A stretch of DNA of 64,000 nt from Stieleria neptunia (GCF_007754155.1 NZ_CP037423.1:3844001-3908000), one strand, 5' to 3'. Positions 51,414 to 59,675 are shown, numbered from the stretch's first letter. A program made the numbers and translations. Notes: generated by a model from the sequence alone, not told the origin.

Positions 51414-52409
51414 TCACCACCAGTGACCGTCCGCAGTCACCGGTCGAGCCGAACAGCGCATCGAATCGAGCGCCGAAGCAAGCTCCGTCACCGCCCAATC
51501 CATGTCGTCGATTTCAAGACGGTATTCAGGCCATCGCCAGCCGCCGGGCCACATCTGGTGTGGCGCCGGCCAGCCGTTCTCGCTGCTCGTCTTTTGAATT
51601 CGAACCAGTAGACGTGGCAAACCGTGCGCCGCCTCTCCTGACAACGTGGATCGGCCGGTCTCGTCAAGTAATTTACTCCGACTGGGCAACTTGGGCAGAA
51701 AGCTTGAGACCCAGCGGCGATCCGCGTCTGGTTCCGCCGACGCATCGATTGCCGCGTGGTGGATTGCCGTTTCGCTGGTGTAAACCATCACCCCGTGCTC
51801 GTCGGCCAAACGTCGGCACAACAGATCACGGGTTTCTTGACGACCGGTCACCAACGCCAGCGAGGGAACCGCTGCGGATAGATGATCGGAGATCTCTTGC
51901 AACGACCAGCCGAATCGCGGATCGCGAAAATGGGCCGCCACATCGCAGGCCGGCTGCAGCACGAACTGCCGCGCGGTGTAACGCGGATGTGGCACGACCA
52001 GCCCGGTTGTGCCGCCGACCAGATTCCCGTGCAGCACCACATCCAGATCAATCGAACGCGCGTCCCAACGCCGTCGCCGTTCGCGGCCGAGTGCCTGTTC
52101 AAGCTCTTGAAGCAGTCCCAGCACCGCCCGCGCCGGGGCTTCGGTTTGGAATATGCCGATCGCGTTAAGAAAGGGTTCCTGACCCCCCGGGCCTCCGATC
52201 GGCGGCGTTTCGAACAGCCGACTGGTCTTCAACGCGTCGCCGGCCAAAATCAAGTCGCACGCCGCCACTCGTTGTGCCGCCGACGCGATCAACTCTCGGC
52301 GATCTCCCAGGTTGCTGCCGAAACTGATCACGCACTGCGAGACGTGTCGGTGTTTGGCGGCCCGCGAACCGGGCAAGGGGCGCGACAGGGGGTGACCGGG
52401 CTGATTCAT
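51414..52409 (-). CDS. folK: 2-amino-4-hydroxy-6-hydroxymethyldihydropteridine pyrophosphokinase with C-terminal extension
   Basis: About 331 residues from ATG at 52409 (MNQPGHPLSRPLPGSRAAKH); earlier in-frame codons lack homology. The HPPK domain spans about 25-165: VISFGSNLGDRRELIASAAQ, SRLFETPPIGGPGGQEPFLN, and the diagnostic RWDARSIDLDVVLHG with VVPHPRYTARQFVLQP. It pyrophosphorylates the pterin in folate synthesis. The family is usually about 160 residues; here ~165 further residues follow, starting SLALVTGRQETRDLLCRRLA. That extension has the rhythm of a kinase or dinucleotide-fold start but lacks a P-loop. It ends with a conserved-looking region containing WRWPEYRLEIDDMDWAVTEL. The extension's role is unknown. 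It lies upstream of actA on the same strand, 180 bp away. Confidence 0.9.
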   Translation of the reverse strand: MNQPGHPLSRPLPGSRAAKHRHVSQCVISFGSNLGDRRELIASAAQRVAACDLILAGDALKTSRLFETPPIGGPGGQEPFLNAIGIFQTEAPARAVLGLLQELEQALGRERRRRWDARSIDLDVVLHGNLVGGTTGLVVPHPRYTARQFVLQPACDVAAHFRDPRFGWSLQEISDHLSAAVPSLALVTGRQETRDLLCRRLADEHGVMVYTSETAIHHAAIDASAEPDADRRWVSSFLPKLPSRSKLLDETGRSTLSGEAAHGLPRLLVRIQKTSSENGWPAPHQMWPGGWRWPEYRLEIDDMDWAVTELASALDSMRCSARPVTADGHWW

Positions 52410-52468
52410 GCCGGGGATTGTAGCTCGTTTGTCATCGATCAGCAGCACGCACTTCGGTGGCAACGTCA

Positions 52469-52491
52469 GTGGGACAGGCTTCCAGCCTGTC
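52469..52491. repeat. Half copy of the GTGGGATAGG-family repeat
   Basis: GTGGGACAGGCTTCCAGCCT followed by GTC, one arm of the family palindrome with one change. It lies at the start of a 513-bp gap that is repeats from end to end. Confidence 0.7.
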
Positions 52492-52510
52492 GACGCGGAA
52501 TTCAGCAGCC

Positions 52511-52785
52511 GTTGTACGACGACCTTTCCAGGTCGTCGTCGGGAGTCCCACGGACGACCGCCCGCGATGTACGACGTCCTTTCCAGGTCGTCGTCGGGAG
52601 TCCAACGGACGACGGCTCGCGATGTACGACGTCCTTTCTTGGTCGTCGTCGGGAGTCCGACGGACGACGGCCCGCGATGTACGACGTCCTTTCTAGGTCG
52701 TCGTCGGGAGTCCGACGGACGACGGCCCGCGATGTACGACGTCCTTTCTAGGTCGTCGTCGGGAGTCCGACGGACGACGGCCCGG
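52511..52785. repeat. Five tandem 55-bp units
   Basis: Units begin at 52511, 52566, 52621, 52676 and 52731, exactly 55 bp apart, with only a few substitutions between them. Each unit has the form (GATG)TACGACGTCCTTTC..GGTCGTCGTCGGGAGTCC.ACGGACGACGGCCCGC. Within it ACGACGTCC/GGTCGTCGT and CGTCGTC/GACGACG are inverted, so each unit can form a hairpin. No spacer sequences vary between units as they would in CRISPR. The block lies between folK and the sulfatase. Confidence 0.95.
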
Positions 52786-52905
52786 AAGGGCTGTCGTACT
52801 CGAAGAGGTGTCCCAATCTCGACGGCCGGAAGGGCCGTCGTACTCGGAAAGGTGTCCCAACGGACGACGGCCCGGAAGGGCCGTCGTACTCGAAAAACCG
52901 GTCGT
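52786..52905. repeat. Three diverged shorter repeats following the 55-bp array
   Basis: ACGGCCCGGAAGGGC.GTCGTACTCG recurs about three times with A/G-rich spacers (GAAGAGGTGTCCCAA type). It reuses the GGACGACGGCCCG edge of the 55-bp unit, so both probably come from one parent. Confidence 0.75.
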
Positions 52906-52922
52906 CCTAGGCTGACAACGCC

Positions 52923-54713
52923 CTACAGCTTGTGAAACATCAGCAATCGCATCTCGGCGACTTGGCCGCCGGGAATATCGGTGGCCTTCAACCGCAGCGT
53001 CTTTCGGCCGGGGCTCAATTCAATCGTCCCCAGCGTCATCGGCTGCCAGCGTCGCACGTCGCCTTCTTGGCGTTTCACACGATCCGCAGCGGCGCCGACC
53101 AGCGGGCTTTCGACCGCCGTCTCGATCTTGGCTGACAGTGACGCACCACCGAGCGACAACTCGATCGTCGCCCCCACGTCTTGGCGGGGACAGGCGTAAT
53201 ACATTTGAACCTCGTGCGGGCCGCTGCCGAGCACATCGACGTCCCAGCGGATTTCGCTGTCGGTATCCGTCCAGTTCAACAGGTAGGTGCAGTTGGGGAA
53301 TCGATTGCTGCGTCGGATCGTGCCGCTGAAGGTGGCATCGCGGGCGGGCAGCTGCGTCCACTCGGCCCCGGGGTGCCCCAGCGGGAACGGCCGCGTCCCG
53401 TCGACGACCGCATCGGCAAAGCTTTGCTTCCACGATTCGATGGCCGCCCCCAGCCGTTTGGCCACCTCGGGCTGCTGCCGGGCCAGATCGGTTTTCTCGC
53501 GGCGGTCGGCGACGATGTCATACAATTCGCCATTGTCCTGCATCCGGTACTGCTGTGTCCTGGCCGTTGCGCCGTTGCGCCAGCGGCTAAAGATCACGCG
53601 GTCCTGTTGATTCGGATCGGGGCCGGCGCCGGTGAGTTCGCGTCGCATCGAAACGCCGTCGAGCGGTTTTCCGTCAATCTGTTTGGATTGCCAGTCGATG
53701 CCGGCGAAGTCGGCCAGCGTGGGCAGCAGATCGATCGCGCCGCTGATCGAACGGACGACCGTCCCGGGTTGGATCGTTTGGGGATAGCGGATCACACAGG
53801 GTGATCGCAGTCCGCCCTCGTGGGTGGATCCCTTGCGACCACGGAGCCCTCCGTTGAAACGCGCCCCGTTGGGGCCGTTGTCGCTGAAGTAGACCACGAT
53901 CGTGTTCTGGTCTTTCCCGGTCGCGTGGAGATGATTCAGCAATCGGCCGACGTTGTCATCGATGTTCTCGCACATCGCCATCGCCGCCCGCGTGTGTGGA
54001 ATGTTTTGTCGCCGGCTGTTTTCCGGCTCCGGGTCGGGGATCATCGTCTTGTCGGCGAACTTGTCCCAATACTTCTGTGGCACTTGCATCGGCGAGTGCG
54101 GCGTGTTGAGCGCCAAGTAGACAAAGAACGGCCGGTCGCCGGAGCGGCTGACGAAATCGATCGCGTGATCGGTCAGATCGTCGATGATGAATCCTTTACC
54201 CTGGACGATTCGACCGTTGTGTTCCAGCATCGGGTCAAAGTAGTTGCCCCAATGCCCGCTGCAGAAACCGTAGTAATCGTCGAAGCCCCGCGCGTTGGGG
54301 TGATAGGGCCACTGCATTCCGCTGTGCCATTTCCCATAAGCCGCGGTGGCGTAGCCGGCGTCGCGAAAGACTTCGGCGATGGTTTGTTCGCTGGCGTCAA
54401 ATCGTTCGCCGCCGGCCGACGTACTGTAGACGCCCATCCGTGTGTGATAACGCCCGGTCAGGAATTCGGCGCGCGTCGGCGAGCAAACCGCGCAGACATA
54501 GAAGTTTTCAATCTGAGCCCCCTGGCGCGCGATCGAATCGATGTTCGGCGTCGATAAATTCGGGTTGCCGTGCAGGCTCAAATCGCCCCAGCCCTGGTCA
54601 TCGGCCAGAACCACGATCACGTTCGGGCGATCCGACTGACACGTCGCAGGAGACGCGTGGGTGGCGGCAAAAATTGCGACAAGCAACGACAGCAGCAGAG
54701 AGCGCGAAAACAT
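52923..54713 (-). CDS. Exported sulfatase (S1 family)
   Basis: 596 residues from ATG at 54713; the open frame continues to 55028 without homology. The signal peptide is MFSRSLLLSLLVAIFAATHA then SPATC. The sulfatase core begins RPNVIVVLADDQGWGD, where the Asp pair binds calcium. The formylglycine site is CSPTR in VCAVCSPTRAEFLTGRYHTR. Later blocks are GKWHSG, HSPMQVPQKYWDKF and VVYFSDNGPNGARFNGGL. A C-terminal beta domain of about 110 residues (from about 480) looks like an add-on binding module. It hydrolyses a sulfate ester; planctomycetes use many such enzymes on marine polysaccharides, but the substrate is not evident here. A FGE maturase must exist elsewhere in the genome. Confidence 0.93.
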   Translation of the reverse strand: MFSRSLLLSLLVAIFAATHASPATCQSDRPNVIVVLADDQGWGDLSLHGNPNLSTPNIDSIARQGAQIENFYVCAVCSPTRAEFLTGRYHTRMGVYSTSAGGERFDASEQTIAEVFRDAGYATAAYGKWHSGMQWPYHPNARGFDDYYGFCSGHWGNYFDPMLEHNGRIVQGKGFIIDDLTDHAIDFVSRSGDRPFFVYLALNTPHSPMQVPQKYWDKFADKTMIPDPEPENSRRQNIPHTRAAMAMCENIDDNVGRLLNHLHATGKDQNTIVVYFSDNGPNGARFNGGLRGRKGSTHEGGLRSPCVIRYPQTIQPGTVVRSISGAIDLLPTLADFAGIDWQSKQIDGKPLDGVSMRRELTGAGPDPNQQDRVIFSRWRNGATARTQQYRMQDNGELYDIVADRREKTDLARQQPEVAKRLGAAIESWKQSFADAVVDGTRPFPLGHPGAEWTQLPARDATFSGTIRRSNRFPNCTYLLNWTDTDSEIRWDVDVLGSGPHEVQMYYACPRQDVGATIELSLGGASLSAKIETAVESPLVGAAADRVKRQEGDVRRWQPMTLGTIELSPGRKTLRLKATDIPGGQVAEMRLLMFHKL

Positions 54714-54859
54714 GGCGTGTGAAGTCAGTCGGTGGGACGGGGCGGGGAAAGACCAGCCAGTGTATCTTGAGCCGTCCGTGGCGTGGGCGAAAAGAATGAA
54801 CCGAAATGTCACGGTGCAGCCGGAATGGCAGGTCTTGGCAACGGATTTAGATTCTCTCC

Positions 54860-54971
54860 CTCTGGGGGAGACGGCGTTTGCGAAAGCAAGCAAACGCCAG
54901 AGAGGGCTGGCGCTGCGAAAGTCTTGACGCCTTCCGCTGCGATCAACTCCACCACTTATGCAATCGACGTC
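54860..54971. repeat. Dispersed ~110-bp repeat, copy 2
   Basis: It aligns along its full length with 27676-27786 (CTCTGGG, GAGACGGCGTTTGCG, GCAAGCAAACGCC, GCGCTGCGAAAGTCTTG-like core, ending AATCGACGTC). It lies in the 389-bp gap between the sulfatase start and the transporter stop; the rest of that gap shows nothing I can name. Confidence 0.8.
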
Positions 54972-55102
54972 CCTTCGAGGGCAGTCCGGTTTTTCGTCGA
55001 TGTTCCGGTGGTGCGCCAGCGCGACCACCGGCTACTGGCTGGGACCCCGGTCGGGGTTGTGTTACGAGCATTCCTAATCAATCGCCTGCATTGCTTGCCT
55101 GC

Positions 55103-56716
55103 TCAAAACTCCATCAGCGCGACGGCAAAATGCACGGTCAGCACGAACAGCGTCGTCCACAGCACGGTCGACGTGATCGATCGGCTGACGTCGCTCGCCG
55201 AACGCTTCGGCGCCAGTCCCTGATAGTAGGCGATCGTCGCGGTGCCCAAACCGCAAACGACGTTCTTCAAAAGCACCCACTTCCATCCGATGTGCAACCA
55301 GGGTGACTCGCCGGCCAGGTTGCGGCCGAAGTGCTGTTCCCAGAAATACGGGCCGACGTCGGGATACGATGACGTGAACGCGACCATGCTGATGAAGCGG
55401 GCGGAGTAAAACGCAAGTGATTCCAAGATCGGAGTGCCGATCACAAACGCGATCACGATCGGCAACAACAAATACGCCCGCGGGGCAACACCCAATGTTC
55501 GCATCGCATCGACTTGTCCGCCGTACTGCTTGACGCCGACGTCCGCCGAAACCGCCGCACCGCACCGCGCGGCGACCAAGATGGTTGCCAGGATCGGCAC
55601 CAACACTCGGTACAACGCGAATCCGATCGATGCCAACAATTCATCGATCAACAACGGCTGGGTGTACAGCCGAAAGGGCAAAAAGCGAAAGGTGAAGTAG
55701 GTGGAGGTGAATCCGACGATCAGCCCGGCGATGATCAGATAGATCCAGGCCGATGGGCCGGCGACCAGTCGCAGGTAGTGCAGCGTGAAACGGATCGCCC
55801 AGCGCACGCGCGGGACGATTGGCAGCAGATCCAGCGGCAGCCAAAACGCGGCCGAGACGGCTCCACCGGTCGTTTCAAGCAGGGGATTAAGGATTCGCCC
55901 GAGTATCGATTTCCGTTTCCGCGGGCCCGCAGACGTGTCGTCTTCCAGACTGGAAACCGGGACCATCCGATCGGGGATCTCACCCCACTGATCGCGCCCG
56001 ATTTCGATCAAGTCCTTTTGTTGTGGGTCGAGCAACAGCACCTTGTCGGCGATCGGCAACAACGTCTCATAGTCGTGCGTCACCACGATGCTGGTTCGGT
56101 GATAGGTGGATTGGGTTTCGCGAATCAAGTCCGCAACCAATCGTCCGCTGGCCGAATCCAGTCCGCTGGTCGGTTCGTCGTAGAGCAGGACATCGGGGGA
56201 CGCGGCAAGTGTTCGGGCGATCGCCAGGCGCTGTTTCTGGCCGCCGCTCAGATCAGCGACCGAGGTCTTCAGCGGAACGCCCAAGTGTTCTAGCCACTGG
56301 CGGGCGTTCCACGACACCGGTTCGCTTTTCGGATTGGTGGCGATCCGTTTGGGGCGGTGGTCGATCGCGAATTGAACGTTCGCGGTGGCCGACAGTTCGT
56401 CGAAGAGTGCGAATTGTTGGAACACGATCCCGACACGCGGTCCCTCGGATTCGGTTTCGCTGCGTCCGATCGTCCCGGACCAGCGGATCGATTCGCCGTG
56501 ACGGGGCAACAGTCCCGCCAGGATCCGCAGCAAGACGCTTTTTCCGGCACCGCTGCCGCCGACCACGACCGTGATCTTGGCTTCGGGAAACCTCGCATCG
56601 ACATCCTCCAGCAAGCAACGATCGCCCGCCACGACGCACAAATCCTGCAAGCACAACGGACTGACCGGCATGCGTTCCAGTGTAGTGTCGGTGGTCGGTT
56701 CAGGTTCAGCGGGCAT
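55103..56716 (-). CDS. Fused MlaF-MlaE-type lipid ABC transporter (ATPase plus permease)
   Basis: 537 residues. The ATPase comes first: Walker A GGSGAGKS at 53-60, signature LSGGQKQRLAIARTL near 163, Walker B VLLYDEPTSGLDS near 187 and the switch His in VVTHDYETLL near 216. The permease follows (~300-537), with MlaE-type helices and the block YGGQVDAMRTLGVAPRAYLL, then PIVIAFVIGTPILESLAFYS. In Mla and related systems MlaF and MlaE are separate and form a complex with an MCE protein that moves phospholipids between membranes. No MCE gene is obvious here, except possibly the unknown neighbour at 56915-58345. The fusion is an unusual arrangement. It is on the same strand as that neighbour, 198 bp downstream of it, with a strong hairpin between. 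Confidence 0.88.
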   Translation of the reverse strand: MPAEPEPTTDTTLERMPVSPLCLQDLCVVAGDRCLLEDVDARFPEAKITVVVGGSGAGKSVLLRILAGLLPRHGESIRWSGTIGRSETESEGPRVGIVFQQFALFDELSATANVQFAIDHRPKRIATNPKSEPVSWNARQWLEHLGVPLKTSVADLSGGQKQRLAIARTLAASPDVLLYDEPTSGLDSASGRLVADLIRETQSTYHRTSIVVTHDYETLLPIADKVLLLDPQQKDLIEIGRDQWGEIPDRMVPVSSLEDDTSAGPRKRKSILGRILNPLLETTGGAVSAAFWLPLDLLPIVPRVRWAIRFTLHYLRLVAGPSAWIYLIIAGLIVGFTSTYFTFRFLPFRLYTQPLLIDELLASIGFALYRVLVPILATILVAARCGAAVSADVGVKQYGGQVDAMRTLGVAPRAYLLLPIVIAFVIGTPILESLAFYSARFISMVAFTSSYPDVGPYFWEQHFGRNLAGESPWLHIGWKWVLLKNVVCGLGTATIAYYQGLAPKRSASDVSRSITSTVLWTTLFVLTVHFAVALMEF

Positions 56717-56815
56717 AGGCTCTTCGGATCATGGATTCAGGTAATGCCCTTCATACACGGTTCGCCAACGGCGATTCACACCCATCATTTGGGGCTCGGG
56801 CTAAAAGTCGGGCCG

Positions 56816-56891
56816 CGGAAAAGGGGTCAGGTACCAAAAATGCGAAGCACCCGTTGGGCCATTTGGTTTTTGGTACCTGACCCCTTTTCCG
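56816..56891. repeat. Perfect 25-bp inverted repeat containing GGGGTCAGGTACC
   Basis: The left arm, 56816-56840, contains AAAAGGGGTCAGGTACC; the right arm, 56867-56891, is its exact reverse complement. The 26-bp centre is between them. It lies between two same-strand genes, so it may limit read-through or mark an insertion-like repeat. There is no T-tract after it on either strand beyond its own A/T edges. Confidence 0.9.
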
Positions 56892-56914
56892 CTCGGCTAA
56901 CAGTCGACAGAACA

Positions 56915-58345
56915 TTATCGTTCTGCCGCCAGGTAGACGATCGGGTAGGGCATCGGGTTGCGGGCGACTTCGATCGTGCCGTTGCCGGCGCCGGTGTGCC
57001 AGGCGACGATCCAGCGGCGGTCCTTGCGCAAGATCTGGCTGCGGAGCACCCGAGCGAAATCGGGGTTGATGCCGTCTTGTTCGGAACCAAAAATTTCATC
57101 ACCGATCTGACGGACCACCGGTTCCAAACGCTCACCGGCGATGTCAAAGGCCGCTTGTGCCTTGGGGCTGCTCCAAACGTCTCGCCAAACCTCTCGCAAG
57201 CGTTCGTTTTCGACAAAGGTTTCTTTCAAAATCGATTGGACCAGTTGGCGGCTCTGGGGATCCCGAGCGATCTCCTCGGCGACGCCGGCCAACTCTTTGC
57301 GGATCGCCGGGCTGGCCGAAACGTCGCGGAGGCTGCGTTGGATCGCGACGACCACCTCGTCCATGTGTTTTTCCAGCACCGGAACCGCTTCCTCTTCCAC
57401 GAAACGCTGCCATTCTTCGCGCACCAAGTCTTTGCGTGGCAGCGGTGTCTTGTCGTAGATCGCGCGCCATCCGAAACGAAACAGGGAGGCCCGGTCCCAC
57501 ATCTCGCGGCCGATTTCTTCGGCCGGCGGCTGGCCGTGCTTTTTGACGATCGGCAAGATCTCGCGGCGCGCCATCGGGATCAATCGTTCCTGGACCAGTT
57601 GGTCATGCCAGCGCTGCGCGGCCTCGTCCAGTTCCCCACGGTGCCGGGCCACGGCCAGGCGGAACTCGTCTTCGATCACCGGCAGCGACTGTCGCAGGCT
57701 GTCTTCGACCAACGGAATGAAGGCTTGCGACAAATCCTCGCCGTGGCGCGCCATTGCGGCGGACAGCTGATCGCGAATGACTTTCTGCTTCGTCGGGGGG
57801 AACAGCGTTTCCACCACCTCGCTCAACCGCCCCGTGCTGTGGTGCTGAAACAGCTGGCATTGGTCGGCGGGGACGTCCCGGTCGTACCACGTGATCGAAA
57901 CACGGCGGCCCCCCCGGGGCGGTTCCGCGGCGAGGTCACCGGGGCGTTCGCTGTCGGGGGCAACGCTGTCGGGGACAATGATCGACGCAACGCGACCGAC
58001 CTGGCGGAACTCGACCTGTTTCCCGGCCATCGGTTCGCCGGCCAAGAAAACGGGGTCTCCCGGCTGAAGTCGCGCGATCGGGTCGATCGCCACGATCTGC
58101 GTCTCTTGCCGCGCCACGTAGCGGGCGATCGACGCGAGGGTCTGTTGCGATCGGTCGCCTTGCTCGGCCGTCTGCATCCAACGCGATGCGGCGACGCCTG
58201 TCGAGACCAGCGTGATCAGCCAGAATCCCAAGCCGACGATCCGTTTGTTCGTCCGTTTCAAGTCGCTCTTGTCCGTGGTGAAGGAATACAAAATTCGGGG
58301 GGCGGGGGCGTTCGTTTTTCGTCCGCACTCACCAAAGCTTGGCAA
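56915..58345 (-). CDS. Membrane-anchored protein of unknown function, possible MCE-like partner
   Basis: 476 residues if TTG at 58345 is used; the next in-frame candidates (TTG codons near residues 19 and 29) would start just before the single helix, VGLGFWLITLVSTGVAASRW, near 37-56. A beta-rich part follows, with IARLQPGDPVFLAG and FRQVGRVASIIV. It has the PGxxV...VGxVxxI rhythm of MCE domains. Then come about 220 mostly helical residues (for example LVEDSLRQSLPVIEDEFRLA and RDVSASPAIRKELAGVAEEI). That order (one anchor, beta barrel, long helices) is the layout of MlaD/PqiB-like proteins. I do not recognise it directly, and the MCE idea is inference from layout and from the MlaFE-like gene next door. 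It shares a ~60-bp divergent intergenic region with the LRR gene. Confidence 0.7.
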   Translation of the reverse strand: MPSFGECGRKTNAPAPRILYSFTTDKSDLKRTNKRIVGLGFWLITLVSTGVAASRWMQTAEQGDRSQQTLASIARYVARQETQIVAIDPIARLQPGDPVFLAGEPMAGKQVEFRQVGRVASIIVPDSVAPDSERPGDLAAEPPRGGRRVSITWYDRDVPADQCQLFQHHSTGRLSEVVETLFPPTKQKVIRDQLSAAMARHGEDLSQAFIPLVEDSLRQSLPVIEDEFRLAVARHRGELDEAAQRWHDQLVQERLIPMARREILPIVKKHGQPPAEEIGREMWDRASLFRFGWRAIYDKTPLPRKDLVREEWQRFVEEEAVPVLEKHMDEVVVAIQRSLRDVSASPAIRKELAGVAEEIARDPQSRQLVQSILKETFVENERLREVWRDVWSSPKAQAAFDIAGERLEPVVRQIGDEIFGSEQDGINPDFARVLRSQILRKDRRWIVAWHTGAGNGTIEVARNPMPYPIVYLAAER

Positions 58346-58405
58346 ACCAATTAGAATGGCGGCTTCCTACCTTACCCCCTCCCGATTCCATTCTACGTGC
58401 GTCCG

Positions 58406-59545
58406 ATGTCTGCCATGCAACAATTCGTCGCCCCTTCGCGTCTGCTTGTACCAGTTCTGCTCGCCTCGTTTCTAGCCGTTTCGGCCCGCCCCGCCGTCTC
58501 CGATGACAAGCCGGAGGCCGGAAAGACGGAAAAAGTCGAGGCCGCCAAACAGGCCGCCGAAGCCGAAAAACCGGCCGAGTCCAAGCCCGAGGCGAAGAAG
58601 CCTGAGGAGAAGAAGCCTGAGGAGAAGAAGCCTGAGGAGAAGAAGCCTGAGGAGAAGAAGCCCGAGGAGAAGAAGCCCGAGGAGAAGAAGCCCGAGGAGA
58701 AGAAGCCTGCCGAAAAGAAGCCTGAGGCGAAGAAAGCGGAGGCCAAGAAGGAGGAACCGAAGAAGCCGGCTCCCAAACCGGTCGCCTCCGCGTTCAAGGA
58801 CAAGGCGCTCGAAGAGGCGGTGCGGGCCGAAGTGTTCGCCAAGCGATTCAACGACCAGCCGATCACCAAAGAAGACGTGGCCAACATCTCCCGTGTCGTC
58901 GGCGTCGGCAAACAAATCAAAGACCTGTCGGGGCTGGAGCATTGCCACGCGTTGATGTTGATCGACCTGGCGGACAACCAGATCTCGGATCTCACCCCGA
59001 TCGCCAACCTGAAACGCCTGCAATCGGTCACTCTGGCCGGCAACCGCATCAAGACGCTCGATCCGATCAAGGGCCTGACCGGGATGCAGTACTTGGATGT
59101 CTCGCGCAACGAGATCCAGGACTTGAGCCCGCTGGGCAAGATGTCCAACCTGCGGACGCTGTACCTGGCCGAGAACCGAGTCGCGTCGTTGGATCCGATC
59201 GCGCCGCTGTCTAAAATCTGGTCGCTCGATGCGTCCGGAAATGAATTAAAAACGGTCGCGCCGATCGCCGGATTGAAATGGATCACCTCGCTCGATCTGC
59301 GCAACAACTACATCGAAGACACCACGCCCATCGCCCAGTTGCCGGCGCTGAACATTCTGCAGCTGAACAACAATCCGATCAAAGATCTCTCGCCGTTGGT
59401 CAAAGCCTGCGAAGCGGACAAGGCCGGTGAGAATCGCTTCGCACCGTACCTGCGACTGTTCTTGGGCGGCAACGAAATTCCCGAAAAGGAAAAGGTCGCC
59501 GCGATCGAAGCCCTCCAGGCCTGCGGCGTGAAGGTCAAACAGTAG
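58406..59545 (+). CDS. Exported leucine-rich-repeat protein with Lys/Glu/Pro repeat stalk
   Basis: About 379 residues from ATG at 58406; GTG at 58397 and ATG at 58415 are alternatives. The signal peptide is RLLVPVLLASFLAVSARPAV. A stalk of about 60 residues follows, made of tandem KPEEK units (58597-58715), likely an extended, highly charged rod. From about 130 there are SDS22-type leucine-rich repeats of about 22 residues: ISDLTPIANLKRLQSVTLAG, then LDPIKGLTGMQYLDVSRNEI and LSPLGKMSNLRTLYLAENRV. LRR domains bind proteins; the partner is unknown. The periplasmic or surface location is inferred from the signal. It is divergent from the unknown membrane protein gene. Confidence 0.88.
   Translation: MSAMQQFVAPSRLLVPVLLASFLAVSARPAVSDDKPEAGKTEKVEAAKQAAEAEKPAESKPEAKKPEEKKPEEKKPEEKKPEEKKPEEKKPEEKKPEEKKPAEKKPEAKKAEAKKEEPKKPAPKPVASAFKDKALEEAVRAEVFAKRFNDQPITKEDVANISRVVGVGKQIKDLSGLEHCHALMLIDLADNQISDLTPIANLKRLQSVTLAGNRIKTLDPIKGLTGMQYLDVSRNEIQDLSPLGKMSNLRTLYLAENRVASLDPIAPLSKIWSLDASGNELKTVAPIAGLKWITSLDLRNNYIEDTTPIAQLPALNILQLNNNPIKDLSPLVKACEADKAGENRFAPYLRLFLGGNEIPEKEKVAAIEALQACGVKVKQ
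58597..58715 (+). repeat. 15-bp tandem repeat coding the Pro-Glu-Glu-Lys-Lys stalk
   Basis: About eight in-frame copies of AAGAAGCCTGAGGAG with third-base changes (GCCCGAGGAG and similar) give KKPEE repeats. The unit is a multiple of three, so copy-number change would lengthen or shorten the stalk without breaking the frame. Confidence 0.9.
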
Positions 59546-59675
59546 GTCACGCTCTGCGTGACGGCAGGACGCGGTAGGTCACGCTGTGCGTGACGATCGG
59601 CATGCACAGCATGCCCTACCGTACTGGGTAGGTCACGCTGTGCGTGACGGTTGGCATGCACAGCATGCCCTTCTA
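59542..59675. repeat. Palindromic GTAGGTCACGCTGTGCGTGAC repeats
   Basis: GTAGGTCACGC.CTGCGTGACG-type palindromes start at 59542, 59574 and 59628. Copies two and three are each followed by GGCATGCACAGCATGCCC, a second palindrome. The first copy overlaps the stop codon of the LRR gene. This is part of the 561-bp gap to 60106, which has no gene. Confidence 0.8.

Noticed and set aside
52410..52463. N-terminal extension of FolK
   Set aside because: No family homology; ATG at 52409 puts the HPPK domain at a normal distance.
52511..52905. CRISPR array
   Set aside because: Units are contiguous with no variable spacers and no cas genes nearby.
54714..55028. N-terminal extension of the sulfatase
   Set aside because: It covers the dispersed repeat at 54860-54971; the signal peptide begins at 54713.
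58393..59307. Minus-strand frame with FFSSGFFSSGFF repeats
   Set aside because: Reverse complement of the KPEEK repeat region in the LRR gene; only one strand encodes a signal peptide and LRRs.
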